A stretch of 64,000 nt of DNA from Datnioides undecimradiatus (lineage: Eukaryota > Chordata > Actinopteri > Lobotiformes > Datnioididae), in NCBI GenBank assembly GCA_008933995.1, contig WARS01000981.1, forward strand, positions 186,001 through 250,000, given 5' to 3'. A program made the position numbers and the translations under genes. The notes beneath the pieces are model-generated. The model saw nothing but the letters and a program-made list of their open reading frames with translations, was not told where the DNA came from and did no database searches. Shown one piece after another: positions 24,201 through 37,800 of the stretch. Each line of letters opens with the position of its first letter. Within the stretch, counting starts at the first letter, position 1.

Positions 24201-27200
24201 TAACACATCCTGACCCGCTCCTGTTAGTGTTTCTGGATGGCCAATCGGTGTGTGCACAACTGAGCCGTATCATGAGTGACAGTGACCTCTGTTTGGACGT
24301 GAGAGGCAAAGCGTGCGGTGACAGCGGGAGCAGAATGTCTCATTGTTCCAACTCTCAATGCACCAGTGAACACAACGCTGTAGTGAGAGGAGAGGACAGA
24401 GGGGCGCCGTCAGCTGGTGTGTGCTATTTGTTGTTATTACTGGAGTTCTGCCAATCATCACTGGTAGAGATAACAACTTTAAACCACTAAGATACAAATA
24501 TGATGAATGCTGTTATGAATACACAGTAAACAACAATTAGTTTAACTGCATGTCAGGTCAGTTTGCTGGAGAACTGCCTGCCCTTCCTACCTGCTGCTGT
24601 CAGACCAGGTGTCACTCAGTCATGACACTCATGTGACAGCTGCTGTATTACACACTGACATTAATACATCCAGATGCTCAACAGTTATACATCATGTTAA
24701 ATATATGGATTTACATATTTAACTTTGCTAAATGAACAAATTATTCCACAACCGGAAGCTTTTTTTTTTTTTTAAAAAAAAGCCTGAATCTTGTTTGTGG
24801 CTAGAAAAGTGCAAACGAGTCTAATAATAAAGGAAGAGGCGAGCATTATTCAGAGGTTATAGAATTAGATAGAAGGAGTCAATGGAAAATGAGGACTCGT
24901 GTGAGGAAGGAGCAGTATGTTCCACACTTATTTAAAGGAGACCTTCCATCATCCACAGTGCAGTTACACAGTTACCTCCCGATACAACAGGACCCACGGA
25001 GCACAAAGTTAACAGCGCCCAAATAAGGACTTCACAGTCTGTGAGCCGGACCCCGTCACACAGCGAGCACATCTGAATCATTTCACCCGAGTCCTGCTTA
25101 CCTTTGCTCCATAACGCCGGACCTGCTTCCAGGCTTTATGACAGGCTATGAAAACTAAAGTCCAAAGTAACGCGACAACTGCCCACTTCGTCTCTGGTCT
25201 GAGTTCCTCGCGCACGGTAACGTTAAGCGGGTCACACCGGCGCTAAACAGCGGTTAACTTCATCTGAAAGGTCGCAGAGACGGCGGGGGGAGAGAAGTCA
25301 GTGAGAGCAGGGAGTTCAGACCAACCGAGCGGAGGAGCGCCGCACTTTCCTCTCTGCTCTGTCAGCTCCTGCACACACACAGCTACACACACGCACGCAC
25401 GCACACGCTGCTCCGCTCCGACGTACTGTTTTACAACCACACTGATGCTGCCTTCAGACGCTCCCGGAAATAGGAAAATTACCGGTTACTAATGGCAGTT
25501 ACGCAAGTCTTCAAAGTTTAAACGACGGAGTTGAAGAAATGCTGAAGAAAAAAAATCTGATACCACATACCCACAACAACAAACAAACAACAACAACAAC
25601 AAACGAGCAAAAAAACAAAATCAACCAAAATGTAAATGTTCTAGTGTTGCTGCATTTTAGTGCTACTGTCCCGGTATTGTTACAACACGTGGTGCGGGAC
25701 AAACAGCCAGATAAGGTGAGTTTGGACAGTCTGCAGCTGCTTTGTGCTGCGGCATTACAAGAAGTGTGTATTTTCAATGTACACATCCCTGCTGGCTCTC
25801 GGCTGCTCGCGGGGTTCATGTTCGCTCCCCTTAAGCACACTCCACCCTCGCCTTCAAGACGTATTTACATCGCTGATACGTTGCACATGTGCTTGATACT
25901 GATATTTCCGGTAGCATTTGAAGGCAGCACGGGAGTCCTGAAGCCAAGAGGCAAGCTGGTGGTTTACACAGTGGAAAGACAAAGACATACACACACACAC
26001 GCGCACACACGCGCGTGCTCCCAGCAAACAGGATCCCTGCGTTTATTGTCTGTCAAAATTCAGCAATAGCTTAATTATGATAATCACATACTCGTATGAA
26101 TGGACTGATTGTGTAATTCTGGGCCAGTAAACAAGGTTCAAGTAAAACTGCTACAAACCCTTGGGACTGGATTAAGCTGAGCTAACAAGCAGGAACAATG
26201 AGACTGGAAGTAGTTTTAACATGACTTCCTGTTTTTATTATTTTCTTTCCCTTGACCTGAGCTCTCATTGGCTGCGGACAGGTTTGTTGTTTCAGACTGA
26301 CAAAGTCAAGCACATTCAAAAACTCATCTAACTGTCTGGAGCCAGGTGGGAGGACAGACCCTCGAAGTCTTGTACAGTGCTGACCGACCGGCCCCCAGCT
26401 GACACCAGCCGACTGTCACAATGATTCAGCCGGGCTGTAACACCACATGGGATGGCCTTTGCTTGACTTTCAACCAGCTCTTCCCTCTGAAGGGCCCCCT
26501 GGCCCCCTGAAAGCATTATCTTATTAATTCTTTAACTGGTTTAGTCCCTCAGCAGACATGTTGAGTCAAAATAAAGTCAAACTAATTTGTTTTTGGTCCA
26601 GAATCACAAGACCGCAGTCAGACTTTTCCACCACATGTGATTGCTTCAACTTGACACGCGTTTAACAGGTTACACAGCGACAAATGCTTCTCTGGCCCGA
26701 TCCTCTGATTTCTCTTTGCATCCAAGTGCACATCATAATCTGAAAGGAGAACTCCTGGAAGAAACAGAATGAAAGCCATTCCCCTCTCTGTGTGAGCTGA
26801 TGGCACGGTGCTGAATAAACCCCAGACAGCATGTTTGCTTTGTATACAGTATAGTACTTTTTAGTTTTGCATGTTTGCCATGAAATATCTTATTTTTCAT
26901 TCCTAGTGGCGAGAGAGTAGGAGGCAGTTTGCTTGTCATGTTGGACACAGTGAAGCAGGGACTTTACCTTGAGGACTGAAGCTAAAAGCACCAGTCACCT
27001 TCACAGGAAGCCCTGCGCTCCTGCTCTGATGTCATAAAGCTTATAACAGTACTGGAGCTTGATGTTCGATGAGGTATCACGCAGCTGCTGCTTTGCATGG
27101 ATCTCAACAGTCTATTTCACTTCTGGAATGTGTGGGAAGAAACTGATGATGTGTATTTTGCAGTTGCACGCCAAGTCCAATGCACAGGAGCAGACCGCCA

Positions 27201-30200
27201 TGCTGTCTGCAACATAAACACGGCTGTAAATCTCACTTCCCACCTGCGGGTTAAACGTCTGTAAGCTTTGAAGATTTGCAGCAGCACTGTATATAATAAT
27301 ATGCCTTAGCAAAGGTGGTGATGCAACAGATCGCAATAATGATGCAACACGGCTCTGTGAAATGTAACTACAGATATTCAGGAGCAAACATATCGCAGCC
27401 AGTCCGCTGAGAGGAGCAAAGGTGTAAAAAAGGATCTTTGTGCTTTACACAACGCAGCCGGGGTTGTTAGTGTGTAATCACGAGCAGCCTCCTGCTAACA
27501 AAGGTGCAGCCTACAACAACAGTCTCCTATTGAAGCTGCAGAGCAACACGTTACACAAGGGAGCCTGAATAGTTTCACAGCTCAGAACTCGGAGCACCAG
27601 GAAATGATCTGAGATCCTCAGGAACAGGAGGACAAATCTGACTCTGTCTCACACATTCTCTCCCCATTTCCCTTCCTCCCTCCTTCACTTAACCAGCTGT
27701 CTTGGCTCATGTATGCTCACAGCTGCCCAAATCACTGGTCCCCAGACATGACGAAGGCCTGCTCTGAGGAGGGGAACAGAGGGGGCTCTACATCTGGGTC
27801 AGTAACTGGTAGGTCTGTTGGGCTGTCTGGGGAGGAAAGAAGGCTGACAGTCATTTGTTATTAAAGCTCAAAACTCTGCTTTTGCGTCGATGTCAACAAA
27901 AGAGTCTATTTTTACTGGGAATAGAGTAGCCTCTGTTGTCAGGTTCCACTCCAGCATAACACAAGCACATGGGCCCAAAGAGCAATAACTTCCATCGTCT
28001 CCATTTGAACTGGAGCAGCGCTGCATGTTAACAATTTCCATGGTTTTACTGGGAAACCAGCAAAGGTTAGTGGTGAGCAGAGTGGATCAAGGCAGAGCAA
28101 GCATATTTTTCCAGTGCTGTGTGGCTCCCTGCAGGAATGTGCTCTTTCAGTCACCATGGAGAGGGAGACAGAGATTCTTACTGTTGCAGGACAAAGCTTA
28201 ACGCTCAATGGATGGGTTTACAGGCCCCCTCATTGTAAAAGGATTAAATAAATCAAGGCCGGTCGAGACCTAGCGCCGCGGCACCCCCGCCGTGGCCTTT
28301 CAGCTTCGACCAAACAGACACACACAAACACAGCTGGCCCCCGTCCACACGCAGGGGACATTCAGCAGCTCGGGGAGATGCTGTAGTAACCTGGCTCACC
28401 CTGGGGTTATTTGCATACACCTTGAGAGGCGAAAAGAGAACAAAGAGCAGAGGCCTGTAGAGATGAGACCGTTCTCTTATAACATCATATCTGATCCCAA
28501 GGTTTTGGGATCATTCTGACAAAGCCTGAAATATCCACAGCATATCCACAACACAGCATTGTGTGAGTAACAATGTACAGCAATGTATGCGTACAAGCTT
28601 ACAGACCTAAAGGGAAATACATTTATTATATATTATTAAAGCTTATGAAAGAAACACACTCACACACATGAAAAAGACCTGTTTCCTCATAACTGCACCA
28701 TACACGCTCTACCATCACAGCACATGCAGATGTGGCTACAGGCGTGTTGGTGTAGAGACGAAGTGGATAAGTGTGTTAAAGGTCACAGACAGGACAGTTT
28801 ATTGTGTTGTAAAAGGTCCTACTTCTGCAATAAAACACCCAAAAGCACAAGGCTTCCCTCTGTGAAGGGTGAAGCTGTAACCCCAGCCACATCCTCAGGT
28901 TTCACCTACTGTAACAGGCAGATGGACTAGTTGTTCTACAGTCACACAGTGCACACACATCACTCAGGGTTGTGGGGTTAGATTTTGGTTAAGAGGGGGT
29001 GGGGAGGGCGGCGGTGCAGCACACCAAGGGATTTTCGTCTACCTGAGCTTAGGCTGTAGTGGTTTAGCGGGTCGGCCACCCATGCACTGTCCTGTATTAC
29101 ACTCTCCATCTCCAAGTCTGCATGCAGCCCGATGGACAGATGGACCGACAGACAGATGGATGGATGGATGATGGAGCCATGAGAGAATCAGCAGAGGGAG
29201 AGAAGCACGTCAGGTTAGAGAATAGAGCAACTGTGTACTTTGGGACTGTGAGGTCAGTAGCTCTGGCATAGAAATGATAAATGCTAAATCAATGAACTGT
29301 TTTGAGAGACAGCGTACTGATCTGTAGTCAAGTGTACTCAATACATAAAACTTCACTCAGCAGTAAAACACAGGAGAAATGAAATGTAACATTAAAGTTA
29401 TAATCCTTAAGAGTCTAATGAAATCAGCCCAGTTCTTCACAGTATTTACGGTCGTCATTCTTAAACAACAGCCCTTCAGTGTACTGACGCCCTAGTTACT
29501 GCTTTATATAGCAGCCTTAATTGCCGGTGGGGGCGTCCACCGTCTCCCCCAAGATTCAAACTGACTACATTACCAGTCTCACTGTTAACTACTGATTCCT
29601 AATTCCTTCTGCTGCTGCGTCACATGAAAAGCATGCAACTGGTGGCACTGGTGCCATGTCTTTTACTGTGAAGCAGTCACACAGAGCTTAGTGCGGCGGT
29701 TCCTTCAGAAGTGCATCTATAAAGCAAGTCAACAGGAAGCTTTTGGACCACTTCATAATATTTCAGGGGGTGACTGAGTCAGACTGAATACCCACACTGA
29801 GGTGTTCGATGCAGGCGACAGGTCGGTTTGCTCACATAATGATGGAAAAAGGCCAATAATTAAGGTTTTGTTTCTGGTAAAACAATCAAATCCACCGGGA
29901 CTGAAATCTTAAGGATTTTAACTTTAACTACATCAACACTCTGATCAACACGAAGTCCTAATGTGCTAATGCATTCTGTGTTGGGGGCGACTTAAGGTGG
30001 AGTGAGGTGGGCATGTGGATGGAGTGTGTATACCAACACGCACAGGGAGGGAAGAGACTCCAAGAAGCAGGCTGCAGGCCAGAGCAGGGGGAGGCTGGGG
30101 CAGAGGAGTCACAGTCAAATGCAGCAAGTCAACACACATGCTAATGCTACAGTACATCCCTGTGCAGCGAGACAACAACTGTATTAATGATGCGTGGCGG

Positions 30201-33200
30201 TGGTGAACAAGCAGCGTGGCTTCCACAGGCAGGCTATCCAGGATGTGCTCGTTTAAAGCTGCGTTAATACCACTGACAGCAGGGCGTCTGCAAGTTTGTA
30301 TTTACACATCTCAGTAATATACTTGACGTGCGGATTGTCTGTAAAGGGAAAAACGACTGACAGCGAGGACACATGCAGAAAAACATCGACAGGCAGTGAC
30401 ACGTTGCTCGCAAGCAGGGGAGTGGGCAGGCAGATTAAGTCATGGACTGCGGAGCGTGCTGTGAGGGCGCTGCAACAGTTAACTCGCAGTCTGAGAGGCT
30501 CAGAAACTTGGGTTTGAAACTTGATCGTCACGTCAGATATCATGTCCGTCCGGCAGCACCCCAAACCCAGCGCCTGTGGATCTTGTGGCGTTGGTGTTTT
30601 TCTTCGCTGTGTCATCATTGTAACGCAGACCCCAGAGTCTCGGAGGCCTCTTCATGGTTACGAACCCCGACTCCGCTCTCCCACCCCAAAAGCCTGCCGG
30701 GTGCTTGTGACAGTGAGTCATACTGGTTGAATCAGTCTTTGGATTTGGAAGACGTGACGTGGATCTGCTCAAGACGCCGAGGTTTGATCAAAAGGGCTCG
30801 GTCACAGCGAAAAAGACGCGAGCTGCTGTCTCCACTGGGTGCTGCCGTGTTCAACCCAGGGTGTGTGCAGAAGTGAGGGCAAAGTTCAAGGTCAGCTGGA
30901 GTTTTTATCGCAGCTGCCAAGCGTTGCTGTGTTTGATCCTGAGAGGGTTTCTGTTGCACAGTTGTCTTTGACTCTCAGGAGCGTGCTAAGGAGCTTATCT
31001 GTTTGCTCTGGACAGCGATAGATTAGCACAGTTATTTGCTGTGGATTTGCATAGTGCTGAGTCAATGTAACATGATTAACGGGCTATTTCAGGGGATGAC
31101 GTGTCAGAATTATGGGTCTCCTTTCACAGTAACATGCTCATAAAGTTCAATCATCCTCATACAGATGATTATGTGTTGTAATTCAGAGGCGGAGCTCTGT
31201 CGTTTGGTGCCATCTTCAGATTCTGTTACAGCTATACCTGTGCTGTGTTTCACTCCAATATCATGTAACAGTGCAAATATATTACAGTAGAAACACACCA
31301 GAGCCTCCTGTTTCAATAGTTTGGGCGAGATCAGATACACACACACACACACAAACTCACACACATTCTCACACATTCCGGGCCACGGCATGCATCACAG
31401 TCCGAACTTCCTGAAAATGCAGCTGCATCGGTGAGACGCTGACTGTCATCGGCGCTAACTTCCTTCCAGCACATTCCCTGTCAACGGTTTAAAGAAGAGG
31501 CGGTGTACCTGGCTTTGGCACCGTGTTGGTCATGGACTGCGGCACTTTATCATTTATGAGCTCCACACACTCGCTGGGAAAGAAGCCAACCTGGAGACAG
31601 TGCAGGAAGGAGACAGGCAGGGTGAGGTGGGAGGAAGTCCAATCAGAATGTAGATACTATGATGAAGACTGAGAGGGAGACGACACAGTTTGCGCGCTGG
31701 GGGCTGATCGGCACGTTAATCAGCTGATCTTGGATGTTAGAAACACTCTGACTAAGGTGGTGGACTTTAGTGATGAGGCGAGGTGACGACCACATAAGCG
31801 TTAGTTCTGTTACCTGCTGCTATTGTGAATAACACATTGGTACAGCTGTGTTCGGCTTTTAAAGAGACTGACTGACCGACTGACTGCCCCCTGATGGATG
31901 CAGGTGGTACTGCAGATGTATTTGTGTCTCTTCACCCTTTTGCACTAGCTGCTCACTTGCTTCCTTAACACATCTCTCTTTGAGCTCCAGCCTGCCATTA
32001 GAGTGAAGGCAGAACGTGTCGATCTGATGTATATAACAGTCAGGTTTCCAGGCTGCAGGCAAGCATGAGCTCATGGTTACCATCCAGCAGTGGAAAACAG
32101 CCTCTCCATGTGTTTATGTATTCAGAGGGTGAAGCTCTGCAATCCAGACGAGGGCAGTGGTCTCCAGCCACTGACCAATCATCTGAAATATGACTGAACT
32201 GATCAGTGAGTGACTGCTGGCTGCCACCGCGCCACTGAGCCTGACTGGCACCACTACTACTTGTGGGGAGGGCAGCCAAAACACACAGGAGCAGAGAGGG
32301 CAGCAGGTCAGAGGAGGTTCAGCCAGAGCTGAGCCTCCCGACCAGGCTTTGGTGCAGCGCTGAGAAGGATGTGGTTGTAACTGACGTCAGCTCTGCAGCA
32401 GATCAGCAGGTTTCCAGGCTGAAGATAACGAGTAGTATTAATTATGATACAGCTTTGCTTAGTCTTTAAGAGCAGTAATCTGTTACTCCAACTGGACTCA
32501 ATGTCTCAGACGCACAGTGAACAACTCACCTCCACTACAACACAGCTGCTGCGCTGTTTTAGCACAGGGCTGCTGTCTGTCTCAATCCCCGCTCAGTAAA
32601 CTGGCTCAGGCTCTTAATTTCACTAAAGCCAGAGGAAACGTTAGGGCTCAAAAACTGAATTATGAATTTTTACATTTTTTTCCACTTTATTCTAGTTCAA
32701 GGCAAAATTTAGAAGAGTAAAATCAAATAAACGCTCAGATTACGAGCAGCTCCGAGCTGAAGGTGGAGCAGCTACAGTCGATATTAAAAGAAGTCCTGAA
32801 TAGCGTGTCTCTGTGTTGTAGGACTGGGCTGGAGCATGTGTAGGATTGTGAAACACTTCAGCGTTACAGGTGGAGGCATACACCCTCTAATCTGCTCGAT
32901 GGCGTCACATAAAAGAGGATTTCCATCCTGCTCAGTCTCTCAGCAAACTCAGAGTGTTTGGATTCTGATCTACAAAGCAGCGTTCTCTCCGTGTCCTTGA
33001 AACGCCTCAAGTACAAACCTAATGGAAAGTTTACAGCCAGAAGAAAAGACAGGGGGAAATGAAACATGTGTCTCTTCGCTCCCAGCCTTCAAAGTGTTCT
33101 GTGAGCTTCATACCTGGAAGCCATGCTTGCCCCTCCACCATGTGGTGTCTTCTTTAGGGGGCATGTCGATCACCGACACAATGTCGCCAACCTGCCGAAA

Positions 33201-34801
33201 GCAACAGAGGGAGAGGAGACAGAGGACTGAGGATTTGTCTGTTTGTCCTCTCGTCCACAGAAGACATCAGCGACTGTTACAAACATTAGCATCATGTTCT
33301 GAGGCTTGACCTTTCAACTGCAGGAGCATTATTACTGCAAAGACTGATCTGAGCGACGCAGAGTTAACATCAACAGATGAGCAAATATCAGCGAGCTATT
33401 CTGATGGAATCAGTGTATTGACATACAGAGAACAGTGTGTGTGTGTGTGTGTGTCCTCACCTCGAAGGACAGCTCGTCTGAGGCCTGGGCGATGTAGCGC
33501 TTGATGACGTGGGCGGCAGCAATAGCTGGAACATTGATGGACGACTCTTCGTGGACCAACAGATGATTTCCCTTATTGTCGACCTTGTACACACAAAGAC
33601 ACACACATAAATCACACGTGGTTTCACAGCCCGGTGGATAAAAATGACCACGGGAAAAGATACAGAAGCATGACAGTATGCTCATGACTTTATGCTGCCA
33701 TGAAAAGGAAATTCAGCACCTCCTCTTCATATTTTCAGGTAATATAGCTGTTTAGATAAACGAACTTCCAGCTGGGAGAACAAGCCGATATCTACTGCAA
33801 GATGTGAGTAATCATACTGCAGTACTCTGGGATTTCTATAGCATCCTGTCTTTACAAACCCTGATTAACCTTTTACAGTGCAGAAGACTGTTAGGCCCTT
33901 GGTTCTGTCTGAAAGGAATATTTCTGTCACTGTTTGCTTTGCATCATTTCCTTTTCTCTAAGTTTCTTTGTCCTTCTGTTTGCTGCATTCAGTAACTGTG
34001 CAGTGTTTGAGACTAAAGCTCCAAGGATTCAGCCAGCAACCACTGCATGGCTATTATACTGTGTTAAAAGGATCGTTCTGTGCGGTTTTGTATTGTGAAG
34101 AGAATGATACAATGCTCTCCCTCATTCACAATAGTTTTCATAAATTTTCTGAATGAGCATCTCACGCGTGGGTAAGACCGTTCAGAGTCAGAGCAGGGCG
34201 CAGCCGTACCTCCATCCACGTGAGGGCGGGCCCACAGTTGATCTTGTTGTCAGCGATGGCTGAGAGCCGGGAGAGGTAGGCTAACAACATCTGGGAAACT
34301 GACTAACATGGAGGAGAAGACACAGGCCAGTTAGAGTCAGCACATAAACTTCAAACGAAACCACTTCCTGCTGCAAGTACCCACAACATCCCACAAACGA
34401 GCCTTTTATATAGAGTACGGTATTACAGTTAGCTTAGCTTACATTGGCTGTTAATGATCAGCACTGAAAGTCATCAGCTCCTTTTCTCATAAGACTCGAT
34501 CATCAAAGAGCTAACTGCGCAGCTTAAGATGCAGTTTGGTAGTGAACCACTTGCAATGACAACAGCAGCTATGACTTTATATAACAAGATGCATTTAGTT
34601 TAATATTTTCTGTTTCCCAACATGCACTTTAGAGAGGAGCGGTGTTAGCATGCCGCTCTGAGCTGCTGCAGCTCTTCCCATCTAAACCAGCCATTACATC
34701 ACTGTTCTCGACTGAGGCCGCAGGACTTTACGAACACAGAGACCGGCTCAGTAGAATAGAGGAGTGCAGGCAGCTTTGTGAAGCTATTATTCTGAAAGCA
34801 T

Positions 34802-34860
<59 letters not shown>

Positions 34861-37800
34861 AGCCCTCAGTGATGAACTGGTTTTACCAGTGTGAGTTGAT
34901 ACCCGACCTCTGCATTCCTTTTAAAGCTTCAATCTGACCGTAAAGGTTTCGTCTGGCTCAGAATACATTCCACGGGCGAGCTGAAGAGGGACTAACTGGC
35001 AAAATATCAAATTGTGCACTCCCAAGACAAAAGCCACGGAGATCATATTGGATATCAAAGCACAGCAACTGGAACAGGTTTCAGCTAGATAACCGATACC
35101 TTGTTGTCTTGTATTTTGAGTGTTCGGGCAGAGAATGCCGTCAGTCATTTAATTTAGGGGCTGAGAGAGCATGGATGGTTCAGTGAGAGCAAAGATTCCA
35201 GGGAAGAAAGGCTCCCCAGAACAAAACTAAATCAACAATTTGGCATATTGTGTGTGATCAAAAGCTCTTTTAATAAGATGTGACCTGTGGCCAGGATTCA
35301 TTTCAAGTTAAAATGTGAAGAAGATGGGATCTAAATCTGTTACAGCTTGCACGGAGCGGTGTGCACACGTGCGCGTTTACCTCTGACTGATCAGTCAGAG
35401 TGTCCAGTCGAGGCAGCTCAGGCAGCTGGGAGAAGCGGCGGTCGTAGATGCAGAGGTGCAGGTGCTTGTCCAGGACGCGGAAATCCTCATAGCTGCGCTT
35501 CACAATCCAACTCCGACCCTGCAGAGGGACGACAGGAACACACGGAAACAGACAGACACGTTAACGAGCTCTTCTTACTCCACAAAACTAAAGTTTATAT
35601 CATTCTAAAAATCACCTTGTGTTTTCACAAGTTATGTGCCGTCATATTAATTGTCATATTATTGTTGTCTGCAGTGGCTGGAGTTTGAGGATGACCCTAC
35701 AGGAGGACCCACCAGCCCCTGTGCCAGCATGAAAACAAACCAGCTAAACTCTTCTTCAGACAAACTTCTGCGTGTTTCCCTTTTTCTTTCACACTGTCGC
35801 TTCTGTTTTCCTCCCTGCAGACAAGCGTCCTTTCATGCCTCTGATAAAATGGCTCTGTCTCCAAAAAAATCCCCAAAATCAAAATGGGAATCACATCTTC
35901 CGTGGACTTGTATGCTTTGATACTGAAACAAAGCACATCATCAGCTTACTCAGCCCTTCCTACTAAAACGCAGTGATTAGATGCCAGCAGTGCAAGTGCA
36001 AACCCAGAGAATTCTGCCCTTAATCCACCACATTAAATCGAACTTTTCTTCCATCTTTTTTTTTTTTAATCTGAGTTCTTCCATGGATTTGTTGTTTCTG
36101 TTTCATCCAGTAAAACAGGGCTCCAAACCTCAAAACCCCACTGAGAGAAACTAGTGGTGGAAAAAGTATTTTGCTTTGATTTGGCCTAGAAACATCCGTC
36201 TGTACCCAGGCCAGGGCTTGTGCGACTGGGACTGCACTGCACCACTCAGCCCACTGATTCTAGTGCTGTTTTAAAAGAGCTGGCTGGGAGGGCTCTGTGG
36301 GCTGGGGGAACTCTTTATGCTTTCCTGCCCCACTTTCAGATGGTGCTTCCAGTCCGCCCCCCCCCCTTCCACTTTCTGGGTCTGTGGAACTGAACCAACC
36401 TCACTGTGCTGTGCTACTTTCCCTGCTCAGAGCTCTGAGCACAGAACTCGAGGCCAACTCTGCCATTTTTTCTCTCTTTTTCAAACAGACATAGTGTAGA
36501 TTTAGCAGTTTTCCGATGGCCCTAAGAAGCTGGAATTTCCAAGCGCGCGGCCGCATACTTGTGTGGCATTGCCAAGGTCGTGCAAATGGAATATGATCCG
36601 TAGAGGGAAATGCATGAAACCAGAATAAAAAATGTCACCGGAGGAGGCTGGGGCGAAGCTTCTGAGCAGCTGGTGTGCATGTGTGTGTTCTACTTTAAGG
36701 CTATTGGCTTAATCAGACTTCTTGCAAAACTTTGTATATGATGTAATCATAAATAATTCGGCTGTTACTTTACTCTGACATCCCCCTAAAAAGGAATTTT
36801 GAAGATGACCGTGGACACAGCTGGGCCAAATCAGGGGACGCTCCAACAAAAAACTGATACTTGGTGGGTGCTGTCACCACAAACCGCTGCAGTGAATGAT
36901 TGAATGTGACAATAATGCCCTGGAATCATCTGCAGAGAAACACATGCGACCTCATATCATCGTCCAAGAGATCAATATGAGTAATTAAACCTAAAAAGGC
37001 AGCTGAGGCAGCAGCAGAGGCAGGCACAAACATGCGTACAGTTTGATGGGAGAGCGCAGGGTTAAGGAACTCGCTCTCTGTGGCTCCATCTCTCCAGATT
37101 ACTTCACAACCACTCTCGCCCAACCTGGCATCCATCCACAGCTCGGTTCGATTCTAAATTCCCACATAACTCGGGTTTTTGAAACAATAAGTCCGGCCGT
37201 TTCAGAAATGCCTGACTCTGATCCAGCTCTGCGCTCACATGGCTGAAGGCAGGGACGCAGTTCGCAAACGTCTGTGCGCGCTTGCAGGTGAAATACAGTC
37301 TGTGTGAGAGTTTGCATATAATTGTAGGATACTGAATCTCATGCATGCTGTGGGAGGTTAGGTGTGTGTGCTGTGCTTCTGTGTGACTCCACCATCAAAC
37401 CAGGGGGGAGTCCGCCGTCTTACCTGGCAGTAAATATGAACTAAGTACACCAGCTCTTTAGACTCATAGCCGTTCCGCGTCACTTCACACTGTTCATCCC
37501 CAAGGGACAACTGAAAGACACAGGAAGAAAGAGCGGGGTTAGAGCATTAGATCAGCTTCTTTCATTTCAGGAAAAGACATAAAATAAGGTGACGGAACAA
37601 AACTGACTACAACATTGTCCGTTGCCCCAGACTCATGGGTGCACAGCACAACAGTGTCCACGCCATTTTAATTTAGCTTGGACTCAGGATCCTGAGCCTT
37701 GCCAGACGCGTCAGGCAGGGAGATGTGCATAAAACAAGGACTTTTTCTCATTTCATTTAATGATGCAACAGAGCAGATTCGGTGCAATGTGATGTAGCTT

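Larger units (their letters stand above)
25451..31508 (-). other. arhgap32 intron 9, 5' part (upstream of the CpG block)
   Basis: 6 kb of intron. CpG richness continues to about 25500. A CA/GC repeat lies at 25986-26015, a GATG-type tandem repeat at 29136-29173, and a CA repeat at 31335-31377. The 176-residue plus-strand frame at 25539-26069 begins with low-complexity and has no recognised relatives. A small CpG cluster at 28255-28310 is unexplained. Confidence 0.75.

Noticed and set aside
25102-25118. ATG at the end of the alternative first exon as the start of a new coding N terminus
   Set aside because: Joined to exon 10 it reads MEQSV and then a stop, so it cannot give the GAP isoform; the internal MKSRP start is the sensible one.
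25539-26069. 176-residue plus-strand frame beside the CpG block
   Set aside because: Starts with N/K/T low-complexity from a CAA repeat and ends in a CA/GC repeat; nothing in between is recognisable.
34210-34290. Exon 6 starting at the downstream CAG (34290)
   Set aside because: It would drop Ser-Val-Ser-Gln, which family members retain; kept as an alternative acceptor only.
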